DNA of 64,000 bases from Microbacterium phyllosphaerae (GTDB lineage: Bacteria > Actinomycetota > Actinomycetes > Actinomycetales > Microbacteriaceae), in the NCBI RefSeq assembly GCF_017876435.1, contig NZ_JAGIOA010000001.1:2728001-2792000 (forward strand), written 5' to 3'. The notes beneath the pieces are model-generated. The model saw nothing but the letters and a program-made list of their open reading frames with translations, did no database searches and was not told the origin of the DNA. Positions 29,211 to 37,079 of the stretch are shown piece by piece. Every line of letters starts with the position of its first letter. The stretch's first letter is position 1. The translations under genes and the position numbers were made by a program.

Positions 29211-29882
29211 GTGGACGACTTGGTGCCGTGGCTGATCGACTTCATGCGGTCGATCGACCCGGTCGCTCGGACTCTCGTGGCCGGGCTCGCGGTGTTGCTG
29301 GAGACCAGCGTCCTGATCGGCCTGGTGTTCCCGGGTGACACGGTCGTCCTCGTCGCGTCGATCGGCATCACGAGCGTGCCGCAGGCGGTGGCGATGGTCA
29401 TCGCCGTCGTGGTGGGTGCGCTGATCGGCGAGAGCATCGGCTTCTGGCTGGGCCGCTGGATCGGCCCCCACATCCGCGCGTCCTGGGTCGGGCGTCGAGT
29501 CGGCGAAGAGAACTGGGTGCGTGCGGAACGGTATCTCGCCCGCCGGGGCGGTATCGCCATCTTCCTCTCGCGCTTCCTCCCCGTGCTGCACTCGCTGGTC
29601 CCCCTCACGGTCGGGATGAGCCATTACTCCTACCGCCGCTTCCTCGCCTGGACGGCTCCCGCCTGTCTGCTCTGGGCCACCGCCTACGTGAGCATCACCT
29701 CGCTCGCCGCCGGCAGCTTCGACGAGCTCGCCGACAAGGTGCACTACGCGGGGTACCTCTTCGTCGGCATCATCGCCCTGTTCCTGATCGCGGTCTTCGT
29801 CATCAAGAAGGTCATCTCGCGGCTCGAGGCTCGTCACCTCGACATCTCCGACGCGAAGGACTCGACCGACGTGAAAGACTGA
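29211..29882 (+). CDS. DedA family membrane protein
   Basis: A 223-residue DedA/SNARE-associated family protein with several membrane segments. Family marks are E-T at LLETSVLIGLVFPGDT, the central GESIGFWLGRWIGP and FLSRFLPVLHSLVPLTVGMSHYSYRRF with the conserved basic residues. DedA proteins are lipid scramblases or flippases (for example of undecaprenyl phosphate or phospholipids). A basic C-terminal tail follows the last span. GTG 29211 is supported by the -10 pattern. It leads a three-gene operon with gaps of 4 and 1 nt. Confidence 0.92.
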   Translation: MDDLVPWLIDFMRSIDPVARTLVAGLAVLLETSVLIGLVFPGDTVVLVASIGITSVPQAVAMVIAVVVGALIGESIGFWLGRWIGPHIRASWVGRRVGEENWVRAERYLARRGGIAIFLSRFLPVLHSLVPLTVGMSHYSYRRFLAWTAPACLLWATAYVSITSLAAGSFDELADKVHYAGYLFVGIIALFLIAVFVIKKVISRLEARHLDISDAKDSTDVKD

Positions 29883-29886
29883 AGCA

Positions 29887-30912
29887 ATGGCTTCGTCACC
29901 CCCGGCGCCGCGGATCCACTGGTTCGCGCGTCTCGAACACCGCCTCCACGTGTGGCGTGAGGGACGAGCGCGCCGTCGCGGTCGCACCGCGACCATCCTC
30001 CCGTTCCCCGGTTACGGCGGACCCGGATGGGTGCGCGTCGTCGGGCGAGTGCTGATCGTTCCGCCCCAGCGCAGCACGAAGGACGGAGAGCCGGCGAGTG
30101 TGCGCGGCTGGCGGAGCTTCGTCGGGATCCCCGTGAGCTTCGCGAAGGTCGCCGTGCAGATCGGCGATTCGGTGCACCATGTCGTCGCCGACCGCGGCGG
30201 TGTGATCGATTCCGTCGTGCACGTGGAGCTCGAGCCGGGGTGGCAGACGTTCACGTTCTCCGTCGAAGGACAGCCTCCGGTCGAGGCCACGGCGTTCATC
30301 GTCGCCGAGTCGACTCATTTCGGCGTCGTCTCCGACGTCGACGACACGGTCATGGTAACGGCTCTTCCCCGGCCGTTCATCGCCGCCTGGAATTCCTTCG
30401 TCGTCGACGAGCATGCACGCATCCCCGTCCCCGGCATGGCCGTGCTTCTCGACCAGGTCCTGCGGGAGTACCCCGGTGCGCCGATGATCTACCTGTCGAC
30501 GGGGGCCTGGAACGTCGCGCCGACACTTCGACGCTTCCTCGGGCGCCATCTGTTCCCCGCAGGTTCCATGCTCCTCACCGACTGGGGTCCCACGCACGAC
30601 CGCTGGTTCCGCAGCGGACGCGAGCACAAGCTCACCAACCTGCGTCGCCTGGCGACGGAGTTCCCGCACGTCAAGTGGCTGCTCATCGGAGACGACGGCC
30701 AGCACGACGAATCGATCTACTCGGAGTTCATGGACGAGCACCCCGGCTCCGTGGCCGGTGTCGCGATCCGTCGCCTTCTGCCCGCAGAGGCCGTGCTCGC
30801 CGGTGGACGCGCGGGTCACGAGCCGCACTCCGAAGACGTCGCCCCCTGGGTGAGCGCCGAAGACGGCGCGGGCCTGCGCGATCTCCTCGGCGAAGCCGGC
30901 ATCCTCCGCTGA
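29887..30912 (+). CDS. App1 family (DUF2183) phosphatase domain protein
   Basis: A 341-residue protein whose C-terminal half is a DUF2183/App1 domain. It has the HAD-type motif D-x-D-x-T at residues 150-154 (SDVDDTVM), STGAWN as motif II, a Lys in HKLTNLRRLATEFP and the acidic motif IGDDGQHDESIYSEF. Yeast App1 is a Mg-dependent phosphatidate phosphatase, so a lipid phosphate substrate is likely but unproven. The N-terminal 130 residues form a beta-rich domain (GWVRVVGRVLI, HVELEPGWQTFTFSVEG). No signal peptide is seen. It sits directly downstream of a DedA lipid-flippase-like gene, which fits a role in membrane lipid turnover. Confidence 0.88.
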   Translation: MASSPPAPRIHWFARLEHRLHVWREGRARRRGRTATILPFPGYGGPGWVRVVGRVLIVPPQRSTKDGEPASVRGWRSFVGIPVSFAKVAVQIGDSVHHVVADRGGVIDSVVHVELEPGWQTFTFSVEGQPPVEATAFIVAESTHFGVVSDVDDTVMVTALPRPFIAAWNSFVVDEHARIPVPGMAVLLDQVLREYPGAPMIYLSTGAWNVAPTLRRFLGRHLFPAGSMLLTDWGPTHDRWFRSGREHKLTNLRRLATEFPHVKWLLIGDDGQHDESIYSEFMDEHPGSVAGVAIRRLLPAEAVLAGGRAGHEPHSEDVAPWVSAEDGAGLRDLLGEAGILR

Positions 30913-30913
30913 C

Positions 30914-31789
30914 ATGACCGCATCCCTCTCCCGGCGCGTCTGGCTGGAGCGCGAGCGCGCGCACCAGGAACGAGCGGATGCCCTCACCGCCGCACACCGG
31001 GAGAGGGCGTCCCGACGCGAGAAGCACCCCGTCTGGGACTTCCTCTTCACCTACTACAGCTACAAGCCTGCCCAGCTGCGTCGGTGGCATCCCGGTGCGG
31101 GCGTGGAGCTCGAGGAGGCCCCCGAGCGGCTGAGCTGGCGCTGGTACTCACCCGGGTCGAGCGAGCACAGCGCCGTCCCCGACGCCGCGACATTCGCCGG
31201 TGAGAAGTCGGAGCTCGCTGCGCTCATCGAACGGATGCTGCGTCGCACCGCCTCACGCCCGGGGCAGTTCGGGTGCTTCGGCCTGCACGAGTGGGCCATG
31301 GTCTATCACGCCGACGAGCACCGGCATCCCGTCCCCCTCCGCCTCGGACAGGCCGGGACCGACGCGGTGGTCGAGAACCATGACCTCCGCTGCACGCACT
31401 TCGACGCCTTCCGCTTCTTCACCCCTGAGGCCGTGCCCCGCAACCGCACCGAGCTGACACGCGACGATCAGTCCCTGTTCGAGCAGCCCGGCTGCCTGCA
31501 CGCCGGCATGGACCTGTACAAGTGGGCACTGAAGCTCGGCCCCCTCGTACCCGGCGAACTGCTGCTCGACGCTTTCGAGCTCGCCCGCGACATCCGACTG
31601 CTCGACATGCAGGCAGCGCCCTATGACCTCTCCGCATGGGACGTCGTCCCTGTGCCGATCGAGACGGCCGAGGGCAAAGCCGAGTACGTGAGTCAGCAGC
31701 GCGTCTTCGCCGACCGCGGCACCCGTCTTCGCGGCGAACTGCTGCAGGCGTGGCTCGGGTCCGCGCGCTCCGTGTCCCTCAGCGCCTGA
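30914..31789 (+). CDS. Conserved actinobacterial protein of unassigned function
   Basis: A 291-residue soluble protein of a family that, to my memory, is often labelled '3-methyladenine DNA glycosylase' in actinobacterial genomes. I see no helix-hairpin-helix or known glycosylase motif to support that label. Distinct segments are HPVWDFLFTYYSYKPAQLRR, WHPGAGVELEE, FGCFGLHEWAMVYH and THFDAFRFFTPEAVPRNR, rich in His and aromatic residues, and GCLHAGMDLYKWALKLGP. It follows the App1-like gene after 1 nt and ends 4 nt from the convergent GH3 gene. It is best described as conserved hypothetical. Confidence 0.75.
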   Translation: MTASLSRRVWLERERAHQERADALTAAHRERASRREKHPVWDFLFTYYSYKPAQLRRWHPGAGVELEEAPERLSWRWYSPGSSEHSAVPDAATFAGEKSELAALIERMLRRTASRPGQFGCFGLHEWAMVYHADEHRHPVPLRLGQAGTDAVVENHDLRCTHFDAFRFFTPEAVPRNRTELTRDDQSLFEQPGCLHAGMDLYKWALKLGPLVPGELLLDAFELARDIRLLDMQAAPYDLSAWDVVPVPIETAEGKAEYVSQQRVFADRGTRLRGELLQAWLGSARSVSLSA

Positions 31790-31793
31790 GACG

Positions 31794-32981
31794 TCAGCCG
31801 GCCGGCTCACACTCCGCACACAGCGACCACTGGGCGCTCGACGCGGTGGACTGCAGACGCAGGGACATGACCCTCGTGGCGGCGTCGGCGAGTCGCTCGG
31901 CGGGGAGCGTGCCGGCGTCGACGGCCGCGGTGATCCCCGCGACGATCTCTGACGCGGTGTCCGCAGTCGACCCGGCGATCATGAGCACGAGGTCGCTCCC
32001 GGCGACGACCGCGGTGACGGCATTCACCACCGGGTCGGAGTACTCCGGAAGCCCCGAGGACTGCAGCATCCCGAGGTCGTCGGTGACGATCACTCCGTCG
32101 AATCCCAGCTCCTCGCGGGCGATCTCGTGCCAGCGGGCCGAGAGCGATGCCGGCGCGGAGTCGACCGCTGTGTAGGCCAGATGACCGAACATCAGCAGCG
32201 AGGCTCCCACATCGATTCCGGCGACGAACGGCACCGCATCGCTCGCCCGCCACTCCTCGAGCGTCTCGTCTGTCGTCGGGATCGCATGGTGCGAGTCACC
32301 GGGGGCGGCACCGTGCCCCGGAAAGTGCTTGAGCGTCGACGCGACGACCTGCTCCTGCGCGATCGTGGCGGCCTCGACCCGATCCGCCGATGACGTCGGA
32401 TCGGTGCCCAGGGCCCTGCCGTAGATGAAGGACGCGGGATCGGCCGTCACATCGGCAACCGTGCCGAAGTCGACGCCGATGCCCATCTTCGCGACCAGTG
32501 CTGCCCTGGCGGAGAACGCCGCCGACGTGTCGGCCACCGGTCGGCTCTTCAACGTCGTCGAGGCCGCGTAGGTGTCACCCGGGAGGCGAGAGACGATGCC
32601 ACCCTCCTGGTCGATCGCGATGAGCGGAGGAATCTCGGCGTCGACCGTCAGAGACGCGGTGAGTGCGAGGAGTTCGGCGTCCGTCGCCGGGATGTTCGCC
32701 CCCATCAGGATGAAGCCGCCGAGCCCCTGCGCCATGTAAGCGCTCAGGGCCGTGGTGTCGGTCGTCGGGATGTGCCCCATCACGATGCTCGCCGCCTGTT
32801 CGGCTGTCGTCATCTCCGCCACCAGTGCCTCGGCACGACCATGGGGACCTGGCGGGTCTGCGGCGGCGATCGTCGCAGGCGCGCCCTCCGTCTGGTGAGC
32901 GGATGCCGTCGCGGAGACGTTCAGTGCGGATAGCCCTACGACCACGGCCGCTGCGACCGCCCAGGCACGACGCCGGAACAC
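31794..32981 (-). CDS. Glycoside hydrolase family 3, beta-N-acetylhexosaminidase-like (exported)
   Basis: A 395-residue GH3 enzyme. The N-terminal signal peptide is RRRAWAVAAAVVVGLSALNV with a likely cleavage after the Ala-rich ATASAHQ. The catalytic domain has the NagZ-type KHFPGHGAAPGDSHH loop carrying the general-acid His/Asp and the nucleophile Asp in VIVTDDLGM. NagZ-type enzymes remove N-acetylglucosamine from muropeptides; being exported, this one probably trims cell-wall glycans outside the membrane. GTG 32981 is the start; 4 nt separate it from the upstream NAD(P)-binding gene, so they form an operon from the leaderless promoter at 33649. Confidence 0.9.
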   Translation of the reverse strand: MFRRRAWAVAAAVVVGLSALNVSATASAHQTEGAPATIAAADPPGPHGRAEALVAEMTTAEQAASIVMGHIPTTDTTALSAYMAQGLGGFILMGANIPATDAELLALTASLTVDAEIPPLIAIDQEGGIVSRLPGDTYAASTTLKSRPVADTSAAFSARAALVAKMGIGVDFGTVADVTADPASFIYGRALGTDPTSSADRVEAATIAQEQVVASTLKHFPGHGAAPGDSHHAIPTTDETLEEWRASDAVPFVAGIDVGASLLMFGHLAYTAVDSAPASLSARWHEIAREELGFDGVIVTDDLGMLQSSGLPEYSDPVVNAVTAVVAGSDLVLMIAGSTADTASEIVAGITAAVDAGTLPAERLADAATRVMSLRLQSTASSAQWSLCAECEPAG

Positions 32982-32985
32982 GGCC

Positions 32986-33642
32986 TCAGGCGCTGAGGGC
33001 GTCGACGATCGGCACAGCGGTGTCGTCCGCGCCGTTTCCGAACCGGATCGTGCGGCCGAAGGTCGACGGGACGGAGAGGGTCTCTGCGATCACCGCAGCG
33101 ACATCGGCGCGCGAGACCTCGCCCTTGCCCTCAGGATCGAGGACGATGCGGCCGGTCGGCTCGTCGAAGGTGAGGGTTCCAGGGCCGAGGATTGTTCCGT
33201 CGAGCTCGGTACCTCGAAGGTGCTCGTCGGCCGCCCACTTCGCGTCCGCGTAGGGGAAGAAGTCGGCATCCTCCGGCACGCCGTGATCGGCCTTCGAGCC
33301 GATCCACGACACCATCACGTAGCGTTTCGTGCCCGCATCCACCGCAGCATCCATCGTGCGGATCGCGGCGTCGCGATCGACCGCATAGGTGCGCTCCGCG
33401 GATCCGCCACCGGCCCCTGCAGACCACACCACGGCGTCGTGCCCGCGGATGATCTCCGCGAGCTCGGCCGTGCCGAGGGTCTCGACATCTGAGACCAACG
33501 CGCGGGCTCCGGTCTTCTCGACCTCGGCGACGTGATCCGGGTTGCGGATGACCGACGTGACCTCATCACCGCGGGCGAGGAGCAGAGGAGCGAGGAGCAG
33601 AGCGATGCGGCCGTGGCCGCCGAAGACGATGATTCGCGACAT
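32986..33642 (-). CDS. NAD(P)-binding (atypical SDR/NmrA-like) protein
   Basis: A 218-residue Rossmann-fold protein. The nucleotide motif is IIVFGGHGRIALLLAP (GxxGxxG type), followed by TSVIRNPDHVAEVEKTGARA and WSAGAGGGSAERTYAVDRDA. It belongs to the atypical short-chain dehydrogenases, often labelled sugar epimerase or NAD-dependent epimerase, and lacks the classic YxxxK in a clear form. TAGGGT ends 6 nt before ATG 33642. Function is unknown; redox sensing or sugar modification are both possible. Confidence 0.85.
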   Translation of the reverse strand: MSRIIVFGGHGRIALLLAPLLLARGDEVTSVIRNPDHVAEVEKTGARALVSDVETLGTAELAEIIRGHDAVVWSAGAGGGSAERTYAVDRDAAIRTMDAAVDAGTKRYVMVSWIGSKADHGVPEDADFFPYADAKWAADEHLRGTELDGTILGPGTLTFDEPTGRIVLDPEGKGEVSRADVAAVIAETLSVPSTFGRTIRFGNGADDTAVPIVDALSA

Positions 33643-33648
33643 GTCTTC

Positions 33649-33654
33649 ACCCTA
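33649..33654 (-). promoter_or_regulatory. -10 TAGGGT, leaderless start of NAD(P)-binding gene
   Basis: 6-nt gap to ATG 33642. Confidence 0.5.
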
Positions 33655-33686
33655 CGCGCCTCTACCGACGCCGGCTCGGGATCGGG

Positions 33687-34214
33687 TCAGCGAGGGCCGG
33701 GCGAGCTGTCGATCACGAAGGCCTGCGGGTGATCAGGGAGGTAGCGGACGACGACCGGCTCACCGTACGGCAGATAGGCGTCACGATCGGGGTACACGGC
33801 AGGCGTGAAGAAGTTGCTCTCGATCGTGTACTCGACGCCGCTCGACGTCGTGAACGTCACCCAGTCGCCGTCGACGGTGCCGGTCGTCGGCTGACCGTGC
33901 TCGTGGATGTACGCGCGCGTGACCGGGACGCCGATGAGGCTGAGGATGCCGATCACGAGGTTCGCCACCATGAGGACGGCGAGGATGCGGAACACGTTGC
34001 GTCGGATGGCGCCCACTGTCCGGCCGGGCGTGGTGACGTCGCCGGGCAGCAGCCCTTCGCGTTCGCGGACGCGTCGCAGGGAGACTCCGGGAGCTGCGCC
34101 CGACATCGACATCGCGAACAGACCGAGGATCGAGAAGCCCGCGATGAACACCATCGCGTACCCGTGGGAGGCAGGGAAGTCGATCAGCCAGATCAGGGTG
34201 TCGATGGCGTTCAT
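33687..34214 (-). CDS. DUF3592-like membrane protein
   Basis: A 175-residue membrane protein. It has an N-terminal span (YAMVFIAGFSILGLFAMSMS), a second (ILAVLMVANLVIGILSLIGV) and a C-terminal beta-rich domain with TTGTVDGDWVTFTTSSGVEY and YGEPVVVRYLPDHPQAFVID. The last part, in which a value is compared with position-like 'V-x-V-x-Y-x-P', is typical of DUF3592 proteins of unknown function. The start ATG 34214 overlaps the previous stop (ATGA); the longer frame lies in the neighbouring gene. Paired with 34211-35002, which has a similar domain. Confidence 0.7.
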   Translation of the reverse strand: MNAIDTLIWLIDFPASHGYAMVFIAGFSILGLFAMSMSGAAPGVSLRRVREREGLLPGDVTTPGRTVGAIRRNVFRILAVLMVANLVIGILSLIGVPVTRAYIHEHGQPTTGTVDGDWVTFTTSSGVEYTIESNFFTPAVYPDRDAYLPYGEPVVVRYLPDHPQAFVIDSSPGPR

Positions 34215-35002
34215 CGTCCGGTCTCCTTCTCGATCGTGACGGCCACGGTCTGAGGATCCTCCCGGCGGTAGAACGCCCAGATCGGCGCCCCGACCTGGAA
34301 TCGCGAGATCGCCTCGGGGTACGCGAACACCGTCGTGTCGGTCTCCCACGTCGAGGCGCCCTCCGGGGCCATGAGCACGGTGAGCTCGAGTTCGCTCTGA
34401 CCCTCCAGACGACGCCCCGTCGGGCGCACGGCGAGCACGGACGCCGGTACCTGGGTTCCGGTCGTACGAGCCTTCACGAGTCGAGGATCGATCAACCCCC
34501 GATCGATGCGCCACTGCAGCACGGCATCGCGAACCGTCGGGTCGGTGATGTCCGCGAGCTCAACCGTGTCCTGATCCGTGACGCTGTACCTCACCGGGAT
34601 CGGCTGTCCGGTCTGCAGCGACGCGAGATCGCTGGGGTCGACCAGCATCCGCAGCTGGCCGACGAAATCCTCCCCTGCTTTCGGTGTGACCCGGACGAAC
34701 AGGTCGTACTGCGGCACGTCGTTGACCGAGAGGCCCGTGCGGGAGATCTCGACGATGCGCCCCACGCCGATCTGCGACTCACCTCGGACCTTCTTACGGC
34801 GACCGAGGCCCGACATGGTGCCGCCGAAGGTCAGGATCAGTCCCCAGGCGACCCCGATGAAGATCGGCCCACCCAGAGTGTCCTCCCCGGAGAACGGCAG
34901 AATCGACTCGCGCTGATCGATGCCGAACAGTCCCTCGCCGGTCCAGATGACGAGCCACGCCGACAGCAGCAGCCAGATGACCAGGACGACGATGCGGATC
35001 AT
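34211..35002 (-). CDS. DUF3592-like membrane protein, partner of 33687-34214
   Basis: A 263-residue membrane protein. Two N-terminal spans (IRIVVLVIWLLLSAWLVIWT and GPIFIGVAWGLILTFGGTMS) precede two tandem soluble beta domains: GVGRIVEISRTGLSVNDVPQ through QPIPVRYSVTDQDTVELA, and PASVLAVRPTGRRLEGQSEL through APIWAFYRREDPQTVAVTIE. Each resembles the small-molecule-independent DUF3592 repeat. TACGCT ends 6 nt before ATG 35002. It forms a two-gene operon with an ATGA overlap. Function unknown; the shared domain suggests the pair act together in the envelope. Confidence 0.7.
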   Translation of the reverse strand: MIRIVVLVIWLLLSAWLVIWTGEGLFGIDQRESILPFSGEDTLGGPIFIGVAWGLILTFGGTMSGLGRRKKVRGESQIGVGRIVEISRTGLSVNDVPQYDLFVRVTPKAGEDFVGQLRMLVDPSDLASLQTGQPIPVRYSVTDQDTVELADITDPTVRDAVLQWRIDRGLIDPRLVKARTTGTQVPASVLAVRPTGRRLEGQSELELTVLMAPEGASTWETDTTVFAYPEAISRFQVGAPIWAFYRREDPQTVAVTIEKETGR

Positions 35003-35008
35003 GCCCTC

Positions 35009-35014
35009 AGCGTA
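35009..35014 (-). promoter_or_regulatory. -10 TACGCT, leaderless start of DUF3592-like pair
   Basis: 6-nt gap to ATG 35002. Confidence 0.5.
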
Positions 35015-35055
35015 GCGACGTTGTAACGCCTGGCCGTGAAGGAATGCGGAATCTG

Positions 35056-36126
35056 TCAGCTCACGGGACGCGGAACGGGTGCCACGGATAGCGCCCGCTG
35101 CACGCCCTTCGCCGCCGATCGCCCCGCTCTGTTGGCGCCGATCGTGCTCGCCGAGGGACCGTAGCCGACGAGCTGGATGCGAGGATCCTGCACCGCGGTC
35201 GTCCCGCGGCCGTTGCGGTCGAGCTGGATGCCGCCGGCCGCGCTGCGCAGGTGCAGCGGCGCGAGATGGGCGATCGCAGGGCGGAACCCGGTCGCCCACA
35301 GGATCACGTCGACGCGTTCGAAAGACCCGTCCACCCAGCAGACGCCGTCGGGCTCGATGCGCGCGAACATGGGCCGCCGTGCGGCGTAGGCCCCCAGCCG
35401 CTCGGCCTCGCGCTCCTGCGGACGCAGCATCAGCCCCGTCACGCTCACGACGCTCTGCGGAGGAAGACCCCGCGCCACCCGCTGCTCGACGAGAGCGACC
35501 GCCGCGGCTCCCGCTTCGGGCGTGAAGTCGTCGTTCCGCCACACAGGCTCTGTGCGGGTCGCCCAGATCGTGTCCGTGAGCGGGGTGAGTGCTCCGAGGA
35601 ACTGCACGGCCGAGGCTCCCCCACCGACGACGAGCACCCTCTTGCCGAGGAAGTGCTCCGGCCCCGGGTAGTCGACCGTGTGCAGCTGCTCGCCGACGAA
35701 CGTCTCCATCCCCGGGTAGTGCGGGAGAAACGGATGCGTCCAGGTGCCGGTCGCGTTCACGAGGGTGCGTGCCCGCCACTGGCGGTCTCCCGCGTGCACC
35801 ACGAGGATGCCGTCATCGTCCTCCACTCGATCGACCCGCACAGGGCGGACGACCGGGAGTCTGTGCGCCTTCTCGTAGGCCGCGAAGTATGCCGGAACGG
35901 CCATATTGGCTCGCTGCCCGTCGCGCGGAGGAGGCGTGTCATCCGGAAGTTCGGCCACGCCGTGCACATCGCGCATGGTGAGCGCGTCCCACCGGTGCCG
36001 CCACGCTCCCCCGGCTGCGGCGTCGGAATCGAGGACCACGTGGGAGATGCCGAGACGGGTCAGATGGTACGAGGCCGACAGACCGGCCTGACCGGCGCCG
36101 ATCACGACGCTGTCCAGGATGCTCAC
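35056..36126 (-). CDS. Flavin monooxygenase-like NAD(P)-binding protein
   Basis: A 356-residue FAD/NAD(P)-binding protein. The FAD motif is VVIGAGQAGLSASYHL at the N-terminus, the second dinucleotide motif VLVVGGGASAVQFLG near residue 165, and the ATGFRP motif ILWATGFRPAIAH near residue 275. This set matches class B flavin monooxygenases and the CzcO-like group, which oxygenate organic substrates or reduce metal-related targets. GTG 36126 is the start. It is divergent from the tRNA-Ala gene. The substrate is not deducible. Confidence 0.87.
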   Translation of the reverse strand: MSILDSVVIGAGQAGLSASYHLTRLGISHVVLDSDAAAGGAWRHRWDALTMRDVHGVAELPDDTPPPRDGQRANMAVPAYFAAYEKAHRLPVVRPVRVDRVEDDDGILVVHAGDRQWRARTLVNATGTWTHPFLPHYPGMETFVGEQLHTVDYPGPEHFLGKRVLVVGGGASAVQFLGALTPLTDTIWATRTEPVWRNDDFTPEAGAAAVALVEQRVARGLPPQSVVSVTGLMLRPQEREAERLGAYAARRPMFARIEPDGVCWVDGSFERVDVILWATGFRPAIAHLAPLHLRSAAGGIQLDRNGRGTTAVQDPRIQLVGYGPSASTIGANRAGRSAAKGVQRALSVAPVPRPVS

Positions 36127-36198
36127 GGTGATGTCAACGCCTTCGGACCTGTGGTTGTTCCTGAGCGCGCGACGACGCGCCCGGGAGCCCCGGCCCGA

Positions 36199-36234
36199 TT
36201 GGTGTTGCCCGCGGTCCGTGTAGTACTCTATTCA
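36199..36234 (+). promoter_or_regulatory. Candidate tRNA-Ala promoter
   Basis: TTGGTG (36199-36204) precedes TAGTAC (36221-36226) by 16 nt, and TTGCCC (36205-36210) precedes TATTCA (36229-36234) by 18 nt. Either pair would start transcription 25-35 nt before the tRNA. Confidence 0.35.
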
Positions 36235-36264
36235 AGTTGCTTCGAGCAGTGAGGAAGCAGTTCT

Positions 36265-36337
36265 GGGCCTGTGGCGCAGTTGGTAGCGCACCTGCATGGC
36301 ATGCAGGGGGTCAGGGGTTCGAATCCCCTCAGGTCCA
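36265..36337 (+). tRNA. tRNA-Ala (anticodon GGC)
   Basis: A 73-nt tRNA including the discriminator A. The acceptor stem GGGCCTG pairs with CAGGTCC (one G-U), the D-arm GCGC/GCGC closes AGTTGGTA, and the anticodon stem CCTGC/GCAGG holds loop ATGGCAT with anticodon GGC at 36298-36300. The T-arm AGGGG/CCCCT carries TTCGAAT. CCA is not encoded (ACAA follows). No flanking integrase or duplicated 3' end is seen, so there is no sign of use as an attachment site. Confidence 0.97.
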
Positions 36338-36342
36338 CAATG

Positions 36343-36370
36343 AAACCCGCGAGAGATCGCGGGTTTTCTT
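36343..36370 (+). terminator. Terminator after tRNA-Ala
   Basis: AAACCCGCG (36343-36351) pairs with CGCGGGTTT (36358-36366) across a 6-nt loop; the 3' arm runs into TTTTCTTG. Confidence 0.85.
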
Positions 36371-36402
36371 GTTTTCTGCCGCACTCCCGCGTCCGCGACC
36401 GA

Positions 36403-36786
36403 CTATGGGGTCGGCTCGAAGAGGTTGCCGATCTCGCACAGGACGGAACCGTCGGGAAGCGCCCACACTGCGCGGTCGCCCTGCACCATCGGGCGCAGCA
36501 GACCGAGTCCGGGAATCGATGGCCAACTGTTGCCGCGCAGGAACTCCCCCTCCTGGAGGAACGACGCGACAGCGACGGCCAGCCGGTGATGCTGCTCGGC
36601 GCACACGCGCAGCGTCCGACCGGCGACATCGAGGTGCGCGGTTAAGGTCCCTTGCGCCCCCACCTCGATTCGAGCGACGAGAGGGCCAGTCGGCAAGCCG
36701 ACCACGGCGAAGTCCAGGACCGCCGCCTGCATCATGTTCTCCGCCCGGAACCGGTGACGCAGACGCGTCCGTGTCAGCGCACCCAT
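36403..36786 (-). CDS. Hypothetical protein, 127 residues
   Basis: A 127-residue soluble protein I do not recognise. The start is ATG 36786 (MGALTRTRLRHRFRAENMMQ), because AGAGGAG lies 8 nt upstream; the frame extends further but into low-quality sequence. A beta-rich middle (GPLVARIEVGAQGTLTAHLD) precedes PDGSVLCEIGNLFEP at the C-terminus. It lies alone next to the tRNA-Ala terminator, convergent with it. It may be a small ligand-binding or DNA-associated protein, but nothing in the sequence decides that. Confidence 0.6.
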   Translation of the reverse strand: MGALTRTRLRHRFRAENMMQAAVLDFAVVGLPTGPLVARIEVGAQGTLTAHLDVAGRTLRVCAEQHHRLAVAVASFLQEGEFLRGNSWPSIPGLGLLRPMVQGDRAVWALPDGSVLCEIGNLFEPTP

Positions 36787-37079
36787 CGGCAGCGCTCCTC
36801 TCATCCGGCGATACCCGCACGACCGCGCCGTCCCGCCTTTACCTAAGAGACTCGCGAACGCGGTTTCTGTTACGCGACGGGCCGATACGATCCCGCGTCG
36901 GCACGCAAAGAACCCTTGAGTTGCGCCATACAGCGGCGTCGCTCGCGGCGCGGTTCGCCGCATCCCGCAGACTGAGTCCGTGGCCGTTCGCCAGGGGCTT
37001 GTCTTCCTCTGGCGGGCCCGGTAGACAGACGACGCCATCGATCGCTGGAAGAGCGATCCTGAAGAGCGGGAGATCACGC
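36787..37079. other. Intergenic region before AI-2E family gene
   Basis: A 293-nt gap between divergently placed genes. No RNA gene or supported ORF is seen. A small GCCAG/CTGGC hairpin lies near 36992-37015, and GCGGGAG just upstream of 37080 is the ribosome-binding site of the next gene. Confidence 0.4.

Noticed and set aside
30914..31789. 3-methyladenine DNA glycosylase label for this protein
   Set aside because: No glycosylase motif can be seen; the label seems to be inherited annotation.
36265..36337. tRNA-Ala as an integration site for a mobile element
   Set aside because: No integrase, no repeated tRNA 3' end and no composition break nearby.
36237..37079. Upstream extension of the AI-2E family gene across the tRNA
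   Set aside because: It would translate through tRNA-Ala and its terminator; GTG 37080 has a good ribosome-binding site.
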